Part shown: positions 1 through 8,441 of the stretch, in pieces
How the letters are laid out: the number at the start of each line of letters is the position of its first letter
How positions within the stretch are numbered: the stretch's first letter is position 1
Source: Cnuella takakiae
Lineage (GTDB): Bacteria > Bacteroidota > Bacteroidia > Chitinophagales > Chitinophagaceae
DNA: 64,000 nt
NCBI RefSeq assembly: GCF_001953305.1
Contig: NZ_MTFE01000001.1
Coordinates: forward strand, 1 to 64,000
Direction of reading: 5' to 3'
Notes under the pieces: model-generated
What the model saw: only the letters and a program-made list of their open reading frames with translations
What the model was told of the DNA's origin: nothing
The model's database searches: none
Translations under genes and position numbers: made by a program

Positions 1-123
1 ACTTATGCGTGATAAGTTTAGCGCTATTTCAGCGATATACCTATATGTTGCCACCTTCCCGTTTGGTATTTGCTGGATGGTAGTGTATACAGCCTCATGA
101 AACATTGACCTTTTTTCTGACAT
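1..123 (-). CDS. MGMT/alkyltransferase-like DNA-binding protein, N-terminal part
   Basis: This gene runs off the left edge; only the first 41 codons are visible. The reading (MSEKRSMFHEAV..., then IPNGKVATYRYIA) matches the helix-turn-helix part of the O6-alkylguanine-DNA alkyltransferase family, whose signature is IPxGxVxTYxxIA. In short alkyltransferase-like proteins this domain forms the whole protein and flags alkylated guanines for nucleotide excision repair; in Ada/Ogt it is followed by the PCHR active site. That part is outside the window, so the two cannot be told apart. I chose the ATG at 121-123; a second ATG lies six codons in. It is transcribed away from the restriction-like operon at 266. 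Confidence 0.7.
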   Translation of the reverse strand, partial: MSEKRSMFHEAVYTTIQQIPNGKVATYRYIAEIALNLSRIS

Positions 124-265
124 ATCACTAAGTTAGATAACCTGATGGATGGTAAGTGGGATTACAGTGGCTATCATTCTTATACTTACCTTGCCAACCT
201 AGTGCAGTTTCGTAGAGTATAGATATTTTTACAGGCCCTAAAATGGGTGTTAACCTCCACTGTTT

Positions 266-2593
266 ATGGAACTACTTACAAAAGGCATGAAGGACCGCTT
301 TGTGGATTTTGATGCTGATAACAAGAACATTCATTACCTCCTAGTTAATAAAAAATACCGCTGGTCAGATCCAGAAGAAAGGGTAAGAGCTCAAATTTAC
401 TTACAACTTATTTTAGAGTATAAATACCCTGCCCATCGGATTGATGTTGAAGTAACTGTCCCACGGCGCACACCTTCTGACTTAGCCGATATTGTTGTGT
501 TTGAAGATGATGCCAAGCTAAAGCCCTTAATTGTGGTTGAGTGTAAAAAGTCTACTGTATCGGAAGCTGAATTTGTACAAGCTATCGAACAAGGGTTTGG
601 CAACGCCGTTTCGCTTGGGGCCAATTGGGTGTGGGTAACGACAGGCCTTAAAAATAAATACTGGCAGGTACTACGTGATGCTCCATTGGAGCGTACTGCA
701 AACTTAGAGGCTACCATCCCTCGATTTGGTCAAGCGGAAACTAGTATAGGCAAATACTATTATGGCGGCGTAGATGAAAGAGGTAACCCTGCATTCGACC
801 TGCAAAAGGTTGAGCAAGACGAACTTACCCGAATTTTCGGCCAAGCTCACCAGGCGCTTTGGGCTGGTGGCAAGCGTAATCCTTCTGAAGCATTCGACGA
901 ATTGGACAAGCTAATTTTCTGTAAGCTTTGGGACGAAAAAGAACACCGCGCCGAAGGTGAGCCATATGACGTGCAGGAGTTTAAAAAGGAAGACCCTGAA
1001 ATTTTGCTAAAACGTATTAAGGCCATCTACGAGAAGGGTCGCCTGAAGGACGCCAACGTATTCAATGAACCCATCAGGCTCTCTGCCCAAGAAGTCAAAA
1101 CCGTGGTGGGTTATTTTGCGGGCATCAACCTTGGCGATACAGATCTGGATAGTAAGGGCCGAGCTTTTGAAAAGTTTATAGGTTCTTACTTCCGTGGTGA
1201 CTTTGGTCAGTACTTCACGCCTCGAGAGGTGGTGGAGTTTGTGGTACGGGTGCTGCCGATTACCCGTGATAGTTGTGTGCTAGACACAAGCTGTGGCTCC
1301 GGCGGCTTTCTGTTGTATGCTTTAGATAAAGTGCGACGTGAAGCCACTCGCTTATATCCTAATTGGCGTACGAATACAAAGCAGTACGAAAAATGGCGTC
1401 CATATTGGCACAACTTTGCCGAAAAGCGCCTATTTGGTATTGAAATTTCTGAAAGTATTGCTCGTACAGCCAAAATGAATATGATCATTCACGATGATGG
1501 GCATACCAATGTAGTGAGTGCCGACGGCTTGCTTCCTGCTGATTGGCGGGAACCGCAACCAGGTGAGAGTGAAGAGCAAAAGAAAGAAAGGGAAGCTTGG
1601 AATGCTGGAACCCTGCAGGCCCGTACCAAAAATTTTAATTTCCAGTACGACCGTTTCGATTTTATCATTACCAATCCGCCATTTGGCTCTTCCATCCGCT
1701 TGACGGAGCAGGCATATCTGAAGACTTATGACTTTGGAATAAAAAGCGTGAACTGGATAGATGCTCGTTATAAGAAAAGCTTTGCCATTGGCCCCCGGGA
1801 TAGCCAAAGCACTGAAGTACTCTTTATAGAGCAATGCTATCGCTACTTGAAACCGGGCGGCATTTTGGCCATGGTGGTGCCCGATGGAATCTTAACTAAT
1901 AGTAGCACTCAAGATATCCGCGACTGGATAGAAGAGCATTACCGCATTATTGCGGTCATAAGCCTGCCGCAAGATGCATTCAAAGCAAACGATGCGGGCG
2001 TAAAAAGCTCGGTTCTTTTTTTGCAAAAGTGGAGTCCGGAGAAAACGGCCACTATCCGTGCAATCAAGGCGAAGTTGCAAGAACGGTTGTGGCAGGTGCC
2101 CCAGCACGGGCCAGAGATAATTGCTTTGGAGAAAGAAAAGGCAGCCGTATTAAAAGGGCGTACGGGCTTTGACTACAAGAGTATAAATTGGGAAAGTGAA
2201 GATAATTTAAAAGCATTGCAAGACCTGTCTCCAACGGATGTTGCCCGTGTAATTGGCTTGATTGAACATACTGAAAATGACTCACCGCCGCTACTTTCAG
2301 TTAAGGATCTTAAGGTGGTGGAGCGTACTGAAGAATTCAAGCAATGGAAGATTGACACCACTTCAGCATACAACGAACGAATCACTGATGCTCGGGAAAC
2401 CCTGCAGGATGCTTACCAGGCTGCTGTGGCCGCCGATCTGATGGATTATCCCATTTTTATGGCTATCACAGAGCAGATTGGCTACGATGCTGTTGGTCGA
2501 AAAATTGAGGTAAATGAATTGGAACAGGTAGGTGAAGAGCTAGAACGCTTTATTGCTGAACAAATGGCTAAACGCGACCATTTTTTCGCCTGA
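266..2593 (+). CDS. HsdR-N nuclease / N6-adenine DNA methyltransferase fusion (BcgI-A-like or HsdM-like)
   Basis: A 775-residue modification protein with an added nuclease-type N-terminus. Residues about 30-100 resemble the HsdR N-terminal domain and carry a PD-(D/E)xK pattern: D75 followed by E92-C-K94. Residues about 290-620 form the gamma-class N6-adenine methyltransferase: SAM-binding motif DTSCGSGG near residue 340 and catalytic NPPF near 469. The C-terminal third is helical, as in HsdM. No helicase domain is present and no separate hsdR follows, so if the enzyme cuts, the N-terminal nuclease must do it, as in BcgI-type (type IIB/IIG) enzymes, which also use a separate specificity subunit. 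The next gene, 23 bp away, is such a subunit. Family assignment is firm; cleavage activity is inferred from motifs only. Confidence 0.88.
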   Translation: MELLTKGMKDRFVDFDADNKNIHYLLVNKKYRWSDPEERVRAQIYLQLILEYKYPAHRIDVEVTVPRRTPSDLADIVVFEDDAKLKPLIVVECKKSTVSEAEFVQAIEQGFGNAVSLGANWVWVTTGLKNKYWQVLRDAPLERTANLEATIPRFGQAETSIGKYYYGGVDERGNPAFDLQKVEQDELTRIFGQAHQALWAGGKRNPSEAFDELDKLIFCKLWDEKEHRAEGEPYDVQEFKKEDPEILLKRIKAIYEKGRLKDANVFNEPIRLSAQEVKTVVGYFAGINLGDTDLDSKGRAFEKFIGSYFRGDFGQYFTPREVVEFVVRVLPITRDSCVLDTSCGSGGFLLYALDKVRREATRLYPNWRTNTKQYEKWRPYWHNFAEKRLFGIEISESIARTAKMNMIIHDDGHTNVVSADGLLPADWREPQPGESEEQKKEREAWNAGTLQARTKNFNFQYDRFDFIITNPPFGSSIRLTEQAYLKTYDFGIKSVNWIDARYKKSFAIGPRDSQSTEVLFIEQCYRYLKPGGILAMVVPDGILTNSSTQDIRDWIEEHYRIIAVISLPQDAFKANDAGVKSSVLFLQKWSPEKTATIRAIKAKLQERLWQVPQHGPEIIALEKEKAAVLKGRTGFDYKSINWESEDNLKALQDLSPTDVARVIGLIEHTENDSPPLLSVKDLKVVERTEEFKQWKIDTTSAYNERITDARETLQDAYQAAVAADLMDYPIFMAITEQIGYDAVGRKIEVNELEQVGEELERFIAEQMAKRDHFFA

Positions 2594-2616
2594 GCCCCGG
2601 CGTAGACGAGAACAAA

Positions 2617-4011
2617 TTGTTTTTGCTACAAAGGGGCAAGCTGGTGACAAGGTGGGACCCGAATTATGTTTTTTTATTTGATAAGTTCATTAGAGCACTA
2701 AAGGAGTGTAAAGCACCACTTGTAAAACTTAGACGTGTAGCTACTTTCATTCAATATGGAAGTTCATCACTCGCTACTAAAACGCCGGTTGGACTTCCAA
2801 TCGTACGTATGAATAACTTGAAGGATGATGACTGGAACTTCAATGACATAAAGTATATACTCCTCCCTAAAAAGGAACAACAAACATGGACATTGAATAA
2901 GGGAGATATCCTCTTCAATCGCACAAATTCCAAAGAATTAGTTGGAAAGTGCGCAGTCTGGAGCAGGAATGATAAATGGGTGTTTGCTTCGTATTTGATT
3001 CGCGTTGTGCTTGATGGTAATAAAATGTTGCCAGAATTTGCAACAGCCTTCCTGAGCACTAAATTGGGGCGGATGCAGATAGATGCTGTAAGTAGGCAAA
3101 TTGCAGGAATGACCAATATCAATAGTGAAGAAATACGTGCCTTCATTCTGCCATGCCCTAAAATAGGTATTCAAAAGCAAGTAAAAGATTTAATAACGGA
3201 GGCTGTCGAAAAGAGAAAAAAAACCGAACAGCAAGCCGCAGCATTGCTGGCTTCGATTGATGATTTCCTGCTAAGCGGGTTGGGTGTTGTACTGCCACGT
3301 CAAGATGACGAAACCATTCAATCACGAATGTTTAAGACGAATTGGCAAAAGGTTACCAGCGGCCGGATTGATGCCTTGTACAATCAAGCGCCTATTTACG
3401 GGGGAATCGAAAATACCCACTACCCCTTTGTTCCTCTAGGCATACATACCCAGTATATGCAACCAGGCTTTGCTGCAGGACGAAGCGACCAGGATGAAAC
3501 GGCGGCTGGGTGGATACAAATCAGGCCGACTAACATTGGTGAAAACCGAGATTTGGTTTTCGAAAAGACCATTCGTATTCTTCCAAATTCAATAAAGAAT
3601 AGTGAACGGGAAAAAATAAAGGATGGAGAAGTGCTTTTTAACAATACCAACAGCCAGGAATTAGTTGGCAAATCTGCTTACTTTAACCTTGAGCGTCCAT
3701 TTTTCTGCTCAAATCACATTACAAGAATTTGTTCAAAACCAACTTTGCATCCTGTGTTTCTCACACACATCTTTAACCTTTACCAAAGACGGCGGGTATT
3801 TTATAAATATTGTATCAACTGGAACAATCAGTCTGGAATCAACAATGACTTGCTTCGTCGATTACATATTCCACTTCCACCGATAGAAAAACAGAAGCAA
3901 ATTGCAGCTGAAATAGAGCAAATCAGGCAACAGGCTAGGTTTATGTTTGCAGAGGCCTTAAATCAATTTGAAGCAACCAAAAAAGAAATCGAAAAGCTAA
4001 TTCTATCATGA
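2617..4011 (+). CDS. restriction-modification specificity (S) subunit
   Basis: A 464-residue S subunit with two target-recognition halves. Each half holds a near repeat (LFNRTNSKELVGK in the first, LFNNTNSQELVGK in the second) and each closes with the usual central/distal conserved region (PCPKIGIQKQ and PLPPIEKQKQIAAEI) followed by a coiled-coil helix that docks on the methyltransferase. Two different TRDs mean recognition of a bipartite DNA site. No ATG is available near the 5' end: the frame is closed by a TAA upstream and the first usable start is a TTG at 2617, so the start is uncertain. It follows the methyltransferase by 23 bp and overlaps the next gene by 4 bp (ATGA), so all three are probably one transcript. 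Confidence 0.88.
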   Translation: MFLLQRGKLVTRWDPNYVFLFDKFIRALKECKAPLVKLRRVATFIQYGSSSLATKTPVGLPIVRMNNLKDDDWNFNDIKYILLPKKEQQTWTLNKGDILFNRTNSKELVGKCAVWSRNDKWVFASYLIRVVLDGNKMLPEFATAFLSTKLGRMQIDAVSRQIAGMTNINSEEIRAFILPCPKIGIQKQVKDLITEAVEKRKKTEQQAAALLASIDDFLLSGLGVVLPRQDDETIQSRMFKTNWQKVTSGRIDALYNQAPIYGGIENTHYPFVPLGIHTQYMQPGFAAGRSDQDETAAGWIQIRPTNIGENRDLVFEKTIRILPNSIKNSEREKIKDGEVLFNNTNSQELVGKSAYFNLERPFFCSNHITRICSKPTLHPVFLTHIFNLYQRRRVFYKYCINWNNQSGINNDLLRRLHIPLPPIEKQKQIAAEIEQIRQQARFMFAEALNQFEATKKEIEKLILS

Positions 4012-5588
4012 TTTTACGTGGTATACTCGATCAGTCCCTATCGCAGCTTTGCATCCGTGGCTATGCCCGCTTGGCCGATCTGGAAAAAGTTTCCCGTGCT
4101 GACTTAACCTTTCAACGGAATCTCATCGAACGGCAAGAGTTGACCATCCAAAACTTCTTGGAAAATAATCCTGATTTGTTTTTTCCAGAGGTTATTTTGA
4201 GTTACATGGTACGGCATCGCTTTGCGAAGAATGATCAAGAAGGTTTCAATCCACTTCAAGAAATTCAGCGGGGTGAACGCTACCGGTCTAATGTTGATGG
4301 CATCTCCTTTAGCTCACGGCGCATAGCCTATAAAAATCGGAATGACCGACGAACTCAGACACAAACCCAGGTTGTGACAGTAGAGATCGACGATCGATTG
4401 CTTTCCACCTTAATAGCGGCAGGGATACAGCCGTTTTTACGTATAGATGGTAACCATCGGTTAAGTGCAGCCCGTGCTTTTGCAGAACGGCAGGCTATTG
4501 CCGATCTAATGACACCTTTTTGTCTGATTTTACTTCCGAACGATGCACCAATTCCAAAAACTGCTCGTGGTAAAGTACCGGAGCGCAGGCCAACTAAGTT
4601 TGAACGGACTGTTTTTCATAACATCAACTCCAAGAGTCTTCCATTAGAACCAGAGGAATTGTATAAGGTGATTTTAGATGAACCAGAATACATTACTGAC
4701 GAGCAGCTGAAAAACTCACAAAATTTTGGTACAGAATACTTGTATTCTAGGCAAATGCTTCCACTTATCCGCGATGGGAAGCTTAATGGCTTGGAACCGT
4801 TATTGAGTGTAGCTCATAACGATGACGAACTTAGCCGAACAGTGCTGATGCACTTCTTTCAGCTTTTAAGTAATAAGGGATGTCTGCCGTTAGAGAATGA
4901 GTTGAAAGATTCCATTTTCAAAACTTTCCGACAGGTTGATGCTATTTATGAGCAGTACCCATTGCTGCAACGGTCCAATGCCACTGGACTAATGGTGGCA
5001 TTTCTATATTTTACTCATATACAAAATAAATTCAACTTAAATTGGTTTACTAGTTGGATTTTAGATAACCACTTGTATGAGTTGCAGATGGTGTCGGCGT
5101 TGGACCTTGTGAACATCTTTGAAAAGATGCTGCAAGCCAAAGAGCGGACTATTTTCATTTCTATGAAGTTCAACGACTTCATGTGCGAATCGCATTATCA
5201 GGCTATCAGTGATATGTTAGAAGATTACAACCGAGAAACAGGTGCTGGTATAAAGTTGTTTCCTCTCCGTATTGATCGGTATAAGGATGGTACGGCCTAT
5301 AAGATTCCTGACGAAATATTAAAGCAGATTGAAGAATGCGGATTGTTAATTGCCGATTTGACTCATAATAACGTCAATGTATATCATGAGGTTGGCTATT
5401 TAATGGGCTTGGTAAAGGGAAGGGAGCAAAGCAAGTTAAATTTATTGCTGATTTCAAACAAAACCGTAACACCAATAAACACTGTTGGTTTCAATATCAA
5501 TCAACATAAAACCATTTTGTTTGATAATCCCATGGTTTTGAAGAGTGAACTACGCACGGAAATACAGCGGTTCTATTTTAAAAATTAA
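4008..5588 (+). CDS. two-domain protein: DGQHR/ParB-like N-terminus with TIR/deoxyribosyltransferase-like C-terminus
   Basis: A 526-residue protein translationally coupled (ATGA overlap) to the S subunit. Around residue 147 it has R-I-D-G-N-H-R, the core of DGQHR/DndB-like and ParB/sulfiredoxin-like domains, which occur in DNA-modification loci. The middle (about 190-370) is helical with no motif I recognise. From about residue 380 it starts a Rossmann-like domain (TIFISMKF) and near 445-465 has LLIADLTHNNVNVYHEVGY; the ADLT-x-NxNVYxExG pattern is typical of TIR-like and nucleoside 2-deoxyribosyltransferase-like proteins, with E461 as candidate catalytic residue. Such domains often degrade NAD or nucleotides in antiphage systems. 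The role here (sensor plus toxic effector guarding the RM pair) is my inference; no known single gene name fits. Confidence 0.6.
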   Translation: MILRGILDQSLSQLCIRGYARLADLEKVSRADLTFQRNLIERQELTIQNFLENNPDLFFPEVILSYMVRHRFAKNDQEGFNPLQEIQRGERYRSNVDGISFSSRRIAYKNRNDRRTQTQTQVVTVEIDDRLLSTLIAAGIQPFLRIDGNHRLSAARAFAERQAIADLMTPFCLILLPNDAPIPKTARGKVPERRPTKFERTVFHNINSKSLPLEPEELYKVILDEPEYITDEQLKNSQNFGTEYLYSRQMLPLIRDGKLNGLEPLLSVAHNDDELSRTVLMHFFQLLSNKGCLPLENELKDSIFKTFRQVDAIYEQYPLLQRSNATGLMVAFLYFTHIQNKFNLNWFTSWILDNHLYELQMVSALDLVNIFEKMLQAKERTIFISMKFNDFMCESHYQAISDMLEDYNRETGAGIKLFPLRIDRYKDGTAYKIPDEILKQIEECGLLIADLTHNNVNVYHEVGYLMGLVKGREQSKLNLLLISNKTVTPINTVGFNINQHKTILFDNPMVLKSELRTEIQRFYFKN

Positions 5589-5860
5589 TTGGCTTCCATG
5601 AAATACTTTTAACTGGTGAAGTAACTTCAATAAGAGTAGCATATTGATGTAATCTGTTTGCGAACTGATGACTAGAAACTTCTTCATTGCAGTGTAGGCA
5701 TGAGTAGGTTTGGTTTTTAGAACCAGGAAGGGCAAAATAAGGCTAACTGGTTGATAATGAATAAGCGTGATAAATGGGTTTCTGTCTAACCCCTTAAAAC
5801 CTAAGTTGGATGTTAAGTGGCAGATGCCCTGCATTTTGTATTTTGCCGCAACAAAGGGGA

Positions 5861-6265
5861 ATGATTATGATCAAGGTGAAACATCCATTAGAACAATACC
5901 GCCAAAGCCAAGAAGCTTTTTTGGCCAACTGCCCGCTTGAGGAGCGGCGGTATCATGAACTTCTCTTTTCTTATGGCAACAGCAGCTATCGTTATCACCA
6001 GGACACCCAGGATTATACCCCTACAGAAACGGACTATCAGGAATGGCTTTAAGGCCTTCCGCCAGCCATACAGCCTAAAATGAAGGAAAAAGGCTTTGAA
6101 GAATGCCGCACCCTGTTGCCCTTTACCCGCTATGTGATGGAAAAGAACGATGTGGGCATGGAGGCTTATGTGCGGGAAAGGATGGGAGAGGAGGAATATA
6201 CGGCATTTCAGGCGCTGCTGGCAGGTTCCTCCAACGATTCTATCCAGCAGGAGCATCTTTCCTGA
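5861..6265 (+). pseudogene. small hypothetical gene split by one in-frame stop
   Basis: Two open stretches lie in the same frame and are separated only by a TAA at 6050-6052: the first reads MIKVKHPLEQYRQ... and ends at EWL, the second continues through GLPPAIQPKMKEKGF and ends at 6265. Read through, this gives one hydrophilic protein of about 134 residues rich in Glu and Tyr. A purine-rich ribosome site (AAGGGGA) just before 5861 supports a start at 5861 or 5867. I do not recognise the family. A nonsense mutation (or base-call error) in a formerly single gene is the simplest reading; two separate short genes are possible but the second has no ribosome site. Confidence 0.45.
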
Positions 6266-6349
6266 ATTTTCCTCCTGCAAAACCCTAAAATAGAGGTACA
6301 ATATTAGTATAGCCTATAGCTGATGAATTTTATCACCTAAATTTGGGCT

Positions 6350-6565
6350 ATGAGCAAGGAAATGAAAAGAATTGCCAAACGGACTGCCCCCTCAGGTGCC
6401 AGAATCTCTCCTGTTCAGCGTAAGTTATCACGTGAGGTTCGGTCAGCTTTCGAAAAGGCGGCTGATGGCGCTATGGCCATTATGGGTTATGTGGTTGCCC
6501 AAGAAGGCGAATGGGTGGTAAAGAAGTATGCCGATGGCCGCCAGGAGCGCCTGACGCGTATATAA
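6350..6565 (+). CDS. small basic protein, probable partner (antitoxin) of zeta-like toxin
   Basis: A 71-residue basic protein ending 12 bp before a zeta-type kinase gene on the same strand. The N-terminal 20 residues are Lys/Arg-rich, followed by a helix (SREVRSAFEKAADGAMA) and a short beta-like tail (EWVVKKYADGRQERL). A small gene directly upstream of a zeta kinase is the usual antitoxin position, but the sequence does not match epsilon antitoxins that I can recall. Role inferred from position only. Confidence 0.5.
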   Translation: MSKEMKRIAKRTAPSGARISPVQRKLSREVRSAFEKAADGAMAIMGYVVAQEGEWVVKKYADGRQERLTRI

Positions 6566-6577
6566 ACATCTGCCGCT

Positions 6578-7381
6578 TTGGATTTTTCCTCCGTACCATC
6601 CTCCCCCAAACAACCGCGTCTTCGGGTATTTGCAGGTCCTAATGGGTCTGGGAAAAGTACCATCATTGAGGTTGTGAAAGCCTTCACCCACAACGGCAAA
6701 CCAGTTGATCTAGGCTACTATATTAACGCTGACGAAATAGCAGCATCCTTACGGAAGGGTGATTTTTCTTTTGCTGCCTATGATCTTTCCTTTTCAATTG
6801 ATGCATTTACCCTATTTGCGCAGGCTTCAGGTTTGCTCAGCGATGAATTTAGTGCCGATGATCTGGCTAAGGCTTACTCCGTGGACAACGCCGGACAGGT
6901 AAAGCTTGAAACACCAGCTGTAGATGAACGCCTGGCACAGCTGTTGGCCCGTTTTCTTCGGGAAGAGCTGTTGCGGCATGGCAAACGTTTTTCTTTTGAA
7001 ACGGTGTTTTCTCATGAGTCCAATCTGGATATCATGCGCCGGGCTGCAGCTGCTGGTTATAAAGTCTACCTCTATTTTGTAGCTACTGAATCGCCAGAAA
7101 TCAACAAGTACCGGGTAGCGCTCCGGGTGTTGAAGGGCGGTCATAATGTAGATCCGGTAAAGATAGAGCAGCGGTACTACCGGGCACTGGAACTGCTTTC
7201 AGAGGCCGTACCTCTTTGTCATCGTACCTACTTTTATGATAACTCCAAGGATAGAATAGCAGATATTGCCTGGGAGCCCCTGGTAGCTCAAGTAAGCACG
7301 ACCAACGGCGAACAGGAGTTTGAACAGGTAGGTGACAGCCTACCCAAGTGGGTGGAGACATACTACCTGAAAAAGCTTTGA
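6578..7381 (+). CDS. zeta toxin family P-loop kinase
   Basis: A 267-residue protein with Walker A GPNGSGKST at residues 20-28, then NADEIA near 48, both typical of zeta toxins and related AAA kinases. Zeta toxins phosphorylate UDP-N-acetylglucosamine or other nucleotide-linked substrates and are held back by a small antitoxin. A Glu in FSFETVFSH (after the first third) and an Arg-rich region (YRVALRVLKGG) fit the substrate and lid parts. The only in-frame start near the 5' end is a TTG, 12 bp after the upstream small gene, so translation may depend on coupling. Substrate unknown; family assignment good. Confidence 0.78.
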   Translation: MDFSSVPSSPKQPRLRVFAGPNGSGKSTIIEVVKAFTHNGKPVDLGYYINADEIAASLRKGDFSFAAYDLSFSIDAFTLFAQASGLLSDEFSADDLAKAYSVDNAGQVKLETPAVDERLAQLLARFLREELLRHGKRFSFETVFSHESNLDIMRRAAAAGYKVYLYFVATESPEINKYRVALRVLKGGHNVDPVKIEQRYYRALELLSEAVPLCHRTYFYDNSKDRIADIAWEPLVAQVSTTNGEQEFEQVGDSLPKWVETYYLKKL

Positions 7382-7797
7382 CATTTTCACACCGACTAGT
7401 GAGGCTGCAGATTCCCCTTTCTACTGGAACATAACAGGCAAAAAAGATTTACACCAGCCAGAACCGCTTTCTTGCGCTTCAATTTTAAAGCAGCGATGTT
7501 GTTGTGGTTACCAGCTTTTACCCGTTACCGGCTTTCCGTTGCGTCGCACACTTGTACATTCTTATCGCTATTCGGCAGCAAGGAGGGCTGTAGCAAGTGC
7601 TTCGGCTGCGTTGCTGGTGCCGGGCTTTGTGGCATTAATTACTACCCAAATTTAGGCTTTGCTTTGGCAGGCTTGCAAGGAACTACGGCATAAACACAGG
7701 GGCCAGCCCACGAGGCCTTCTTTTATTCCGTTCCTCCTTGCGCCTAGCCAAATTCAAATGCCTGTACTGCGGTTCATAATTAATCACCTCAAAACCC
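7382..7797. other. intergenic stretch, no supported gene
   Basis: About 416 bp between the zeta-like gene and the RadC-like gene. Short open frames exist but lack a ribosome site, family resemblance or sensible composition. No hairpin followed by T-run was noticed. Confidence 0.5.
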
Positions 7798-8274
7798 ATG
7801 GTTATGAAACGCACGATGACTCCTGCAAGCGCCTTCGTAGTATCTGAAGTGAAAGTATCCTATGTAAACAAGGTAAAGGCTGCGGAACGTAAGCAGATCC
7901 TTTCTTCTTTCGACACCTACCAACTGTTGCTCCACACCTGGGAACAGGACACCCTGGACCTCCAGGAACACTTCTGCGTGCTGATGCTAAATCGGTCTAA
8001 CCAGGTTTTAGCCCTATACCGTCTGTCCACCGGAGGGCTCACAGGTACCGTAGCTGATCCCCGGTTGGTTTTCTCCACGGCACTCAAGGTATGTGCCTGT
8101 TCCATCATTTTGGCGCATAATCACCCTTCTGGAACACTGCGGCCCAGCCGCGCCGATGAGGACCTCACCATGCGGATGAAAGAGGCAGGTAGGATGCTGG
8201 ACATCAAGGTACTGGATCACATCATTCTCTCTTCGGAGACCTACTTCAGCTTTGCAGATGAGGGGCTACTATAG
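7798..8274 (+). CDS. radC: RadC-like JAB/MPN domain protein
   Basis: A 158-residue protein made of the C-terminal RadC domain. The JAMM metal-binding motif is intact: HNHPSGTLRPSRADED, i.e. HxHPSG-x5-S-x2-D. Short RadC proteins lacking the N-terminal helix-hairpin-helix are common on plasmids, genomic islands and phage-like elements of Bacteroidota; their biochemical role is not settled, although the JAMM fold suggests a metal-dependent hydrolase. ATG codons at 7798 and 7804 are both possible. It stands alone on the plus strand, facing the minus-strand toxin module. Confidence 0.85.
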   Translation: MVMKRTMTPASAFVVSEVKVSYVNKVKAAERKQILSSFDTYQLLLHTWEQDTLDLQEHFCVLMLNRSNQVLALYRLSTGGLTGTVADPRLVFSTALKVCACSIILAHNHPSGTLRPSRADEDLTMRMKEAGRMLDIKVLDHIILSSETYFSFADEGLL

Positions 8275-8310
8275 CTCCTCATTGTTTCCCCTGTTTGATA
8301 AGTTCTGGCG

Positions 8311-8344
8311 ATTGAAAAAAATAAGCCCGCTGAAAACAGCAGGC
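8311..8344 (-). terminator. rho-independent terminator of the minus-strand zeta module
   Basis: Read on the minus strand, GCCTGCTG-TTTT-CAGCGGGC forms an 8-bp stem with one mismatch and is followed by TTATTTTTTT. It sits about 100 bp after the stop of the zeta gene at 8442. Confidence 0.65.
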
Positions 8345-8441
8345 CGCAACCAAAACTAACTGCTTAATTAAATAAGCGCTAGAAAATTTTGAAATTTGTT
8401 CCTGGAAGCAAATACTTATATCATTTACTTTTTGGAAGGCA

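Noticed and set aside
266-4011. Complete type I restriction-modification system
   Set aside because: No HsdR helicase gene is present; the only nuclease-like part is fused to the methyltransferase, so a BcgI-like or incomplete system fits better.
7472-7693. Open frame of 73 codons between the zeta-like and RadC-like genes
   Set aside because: No ribosome site, odd composition and no family likeness; treated as non-coding.
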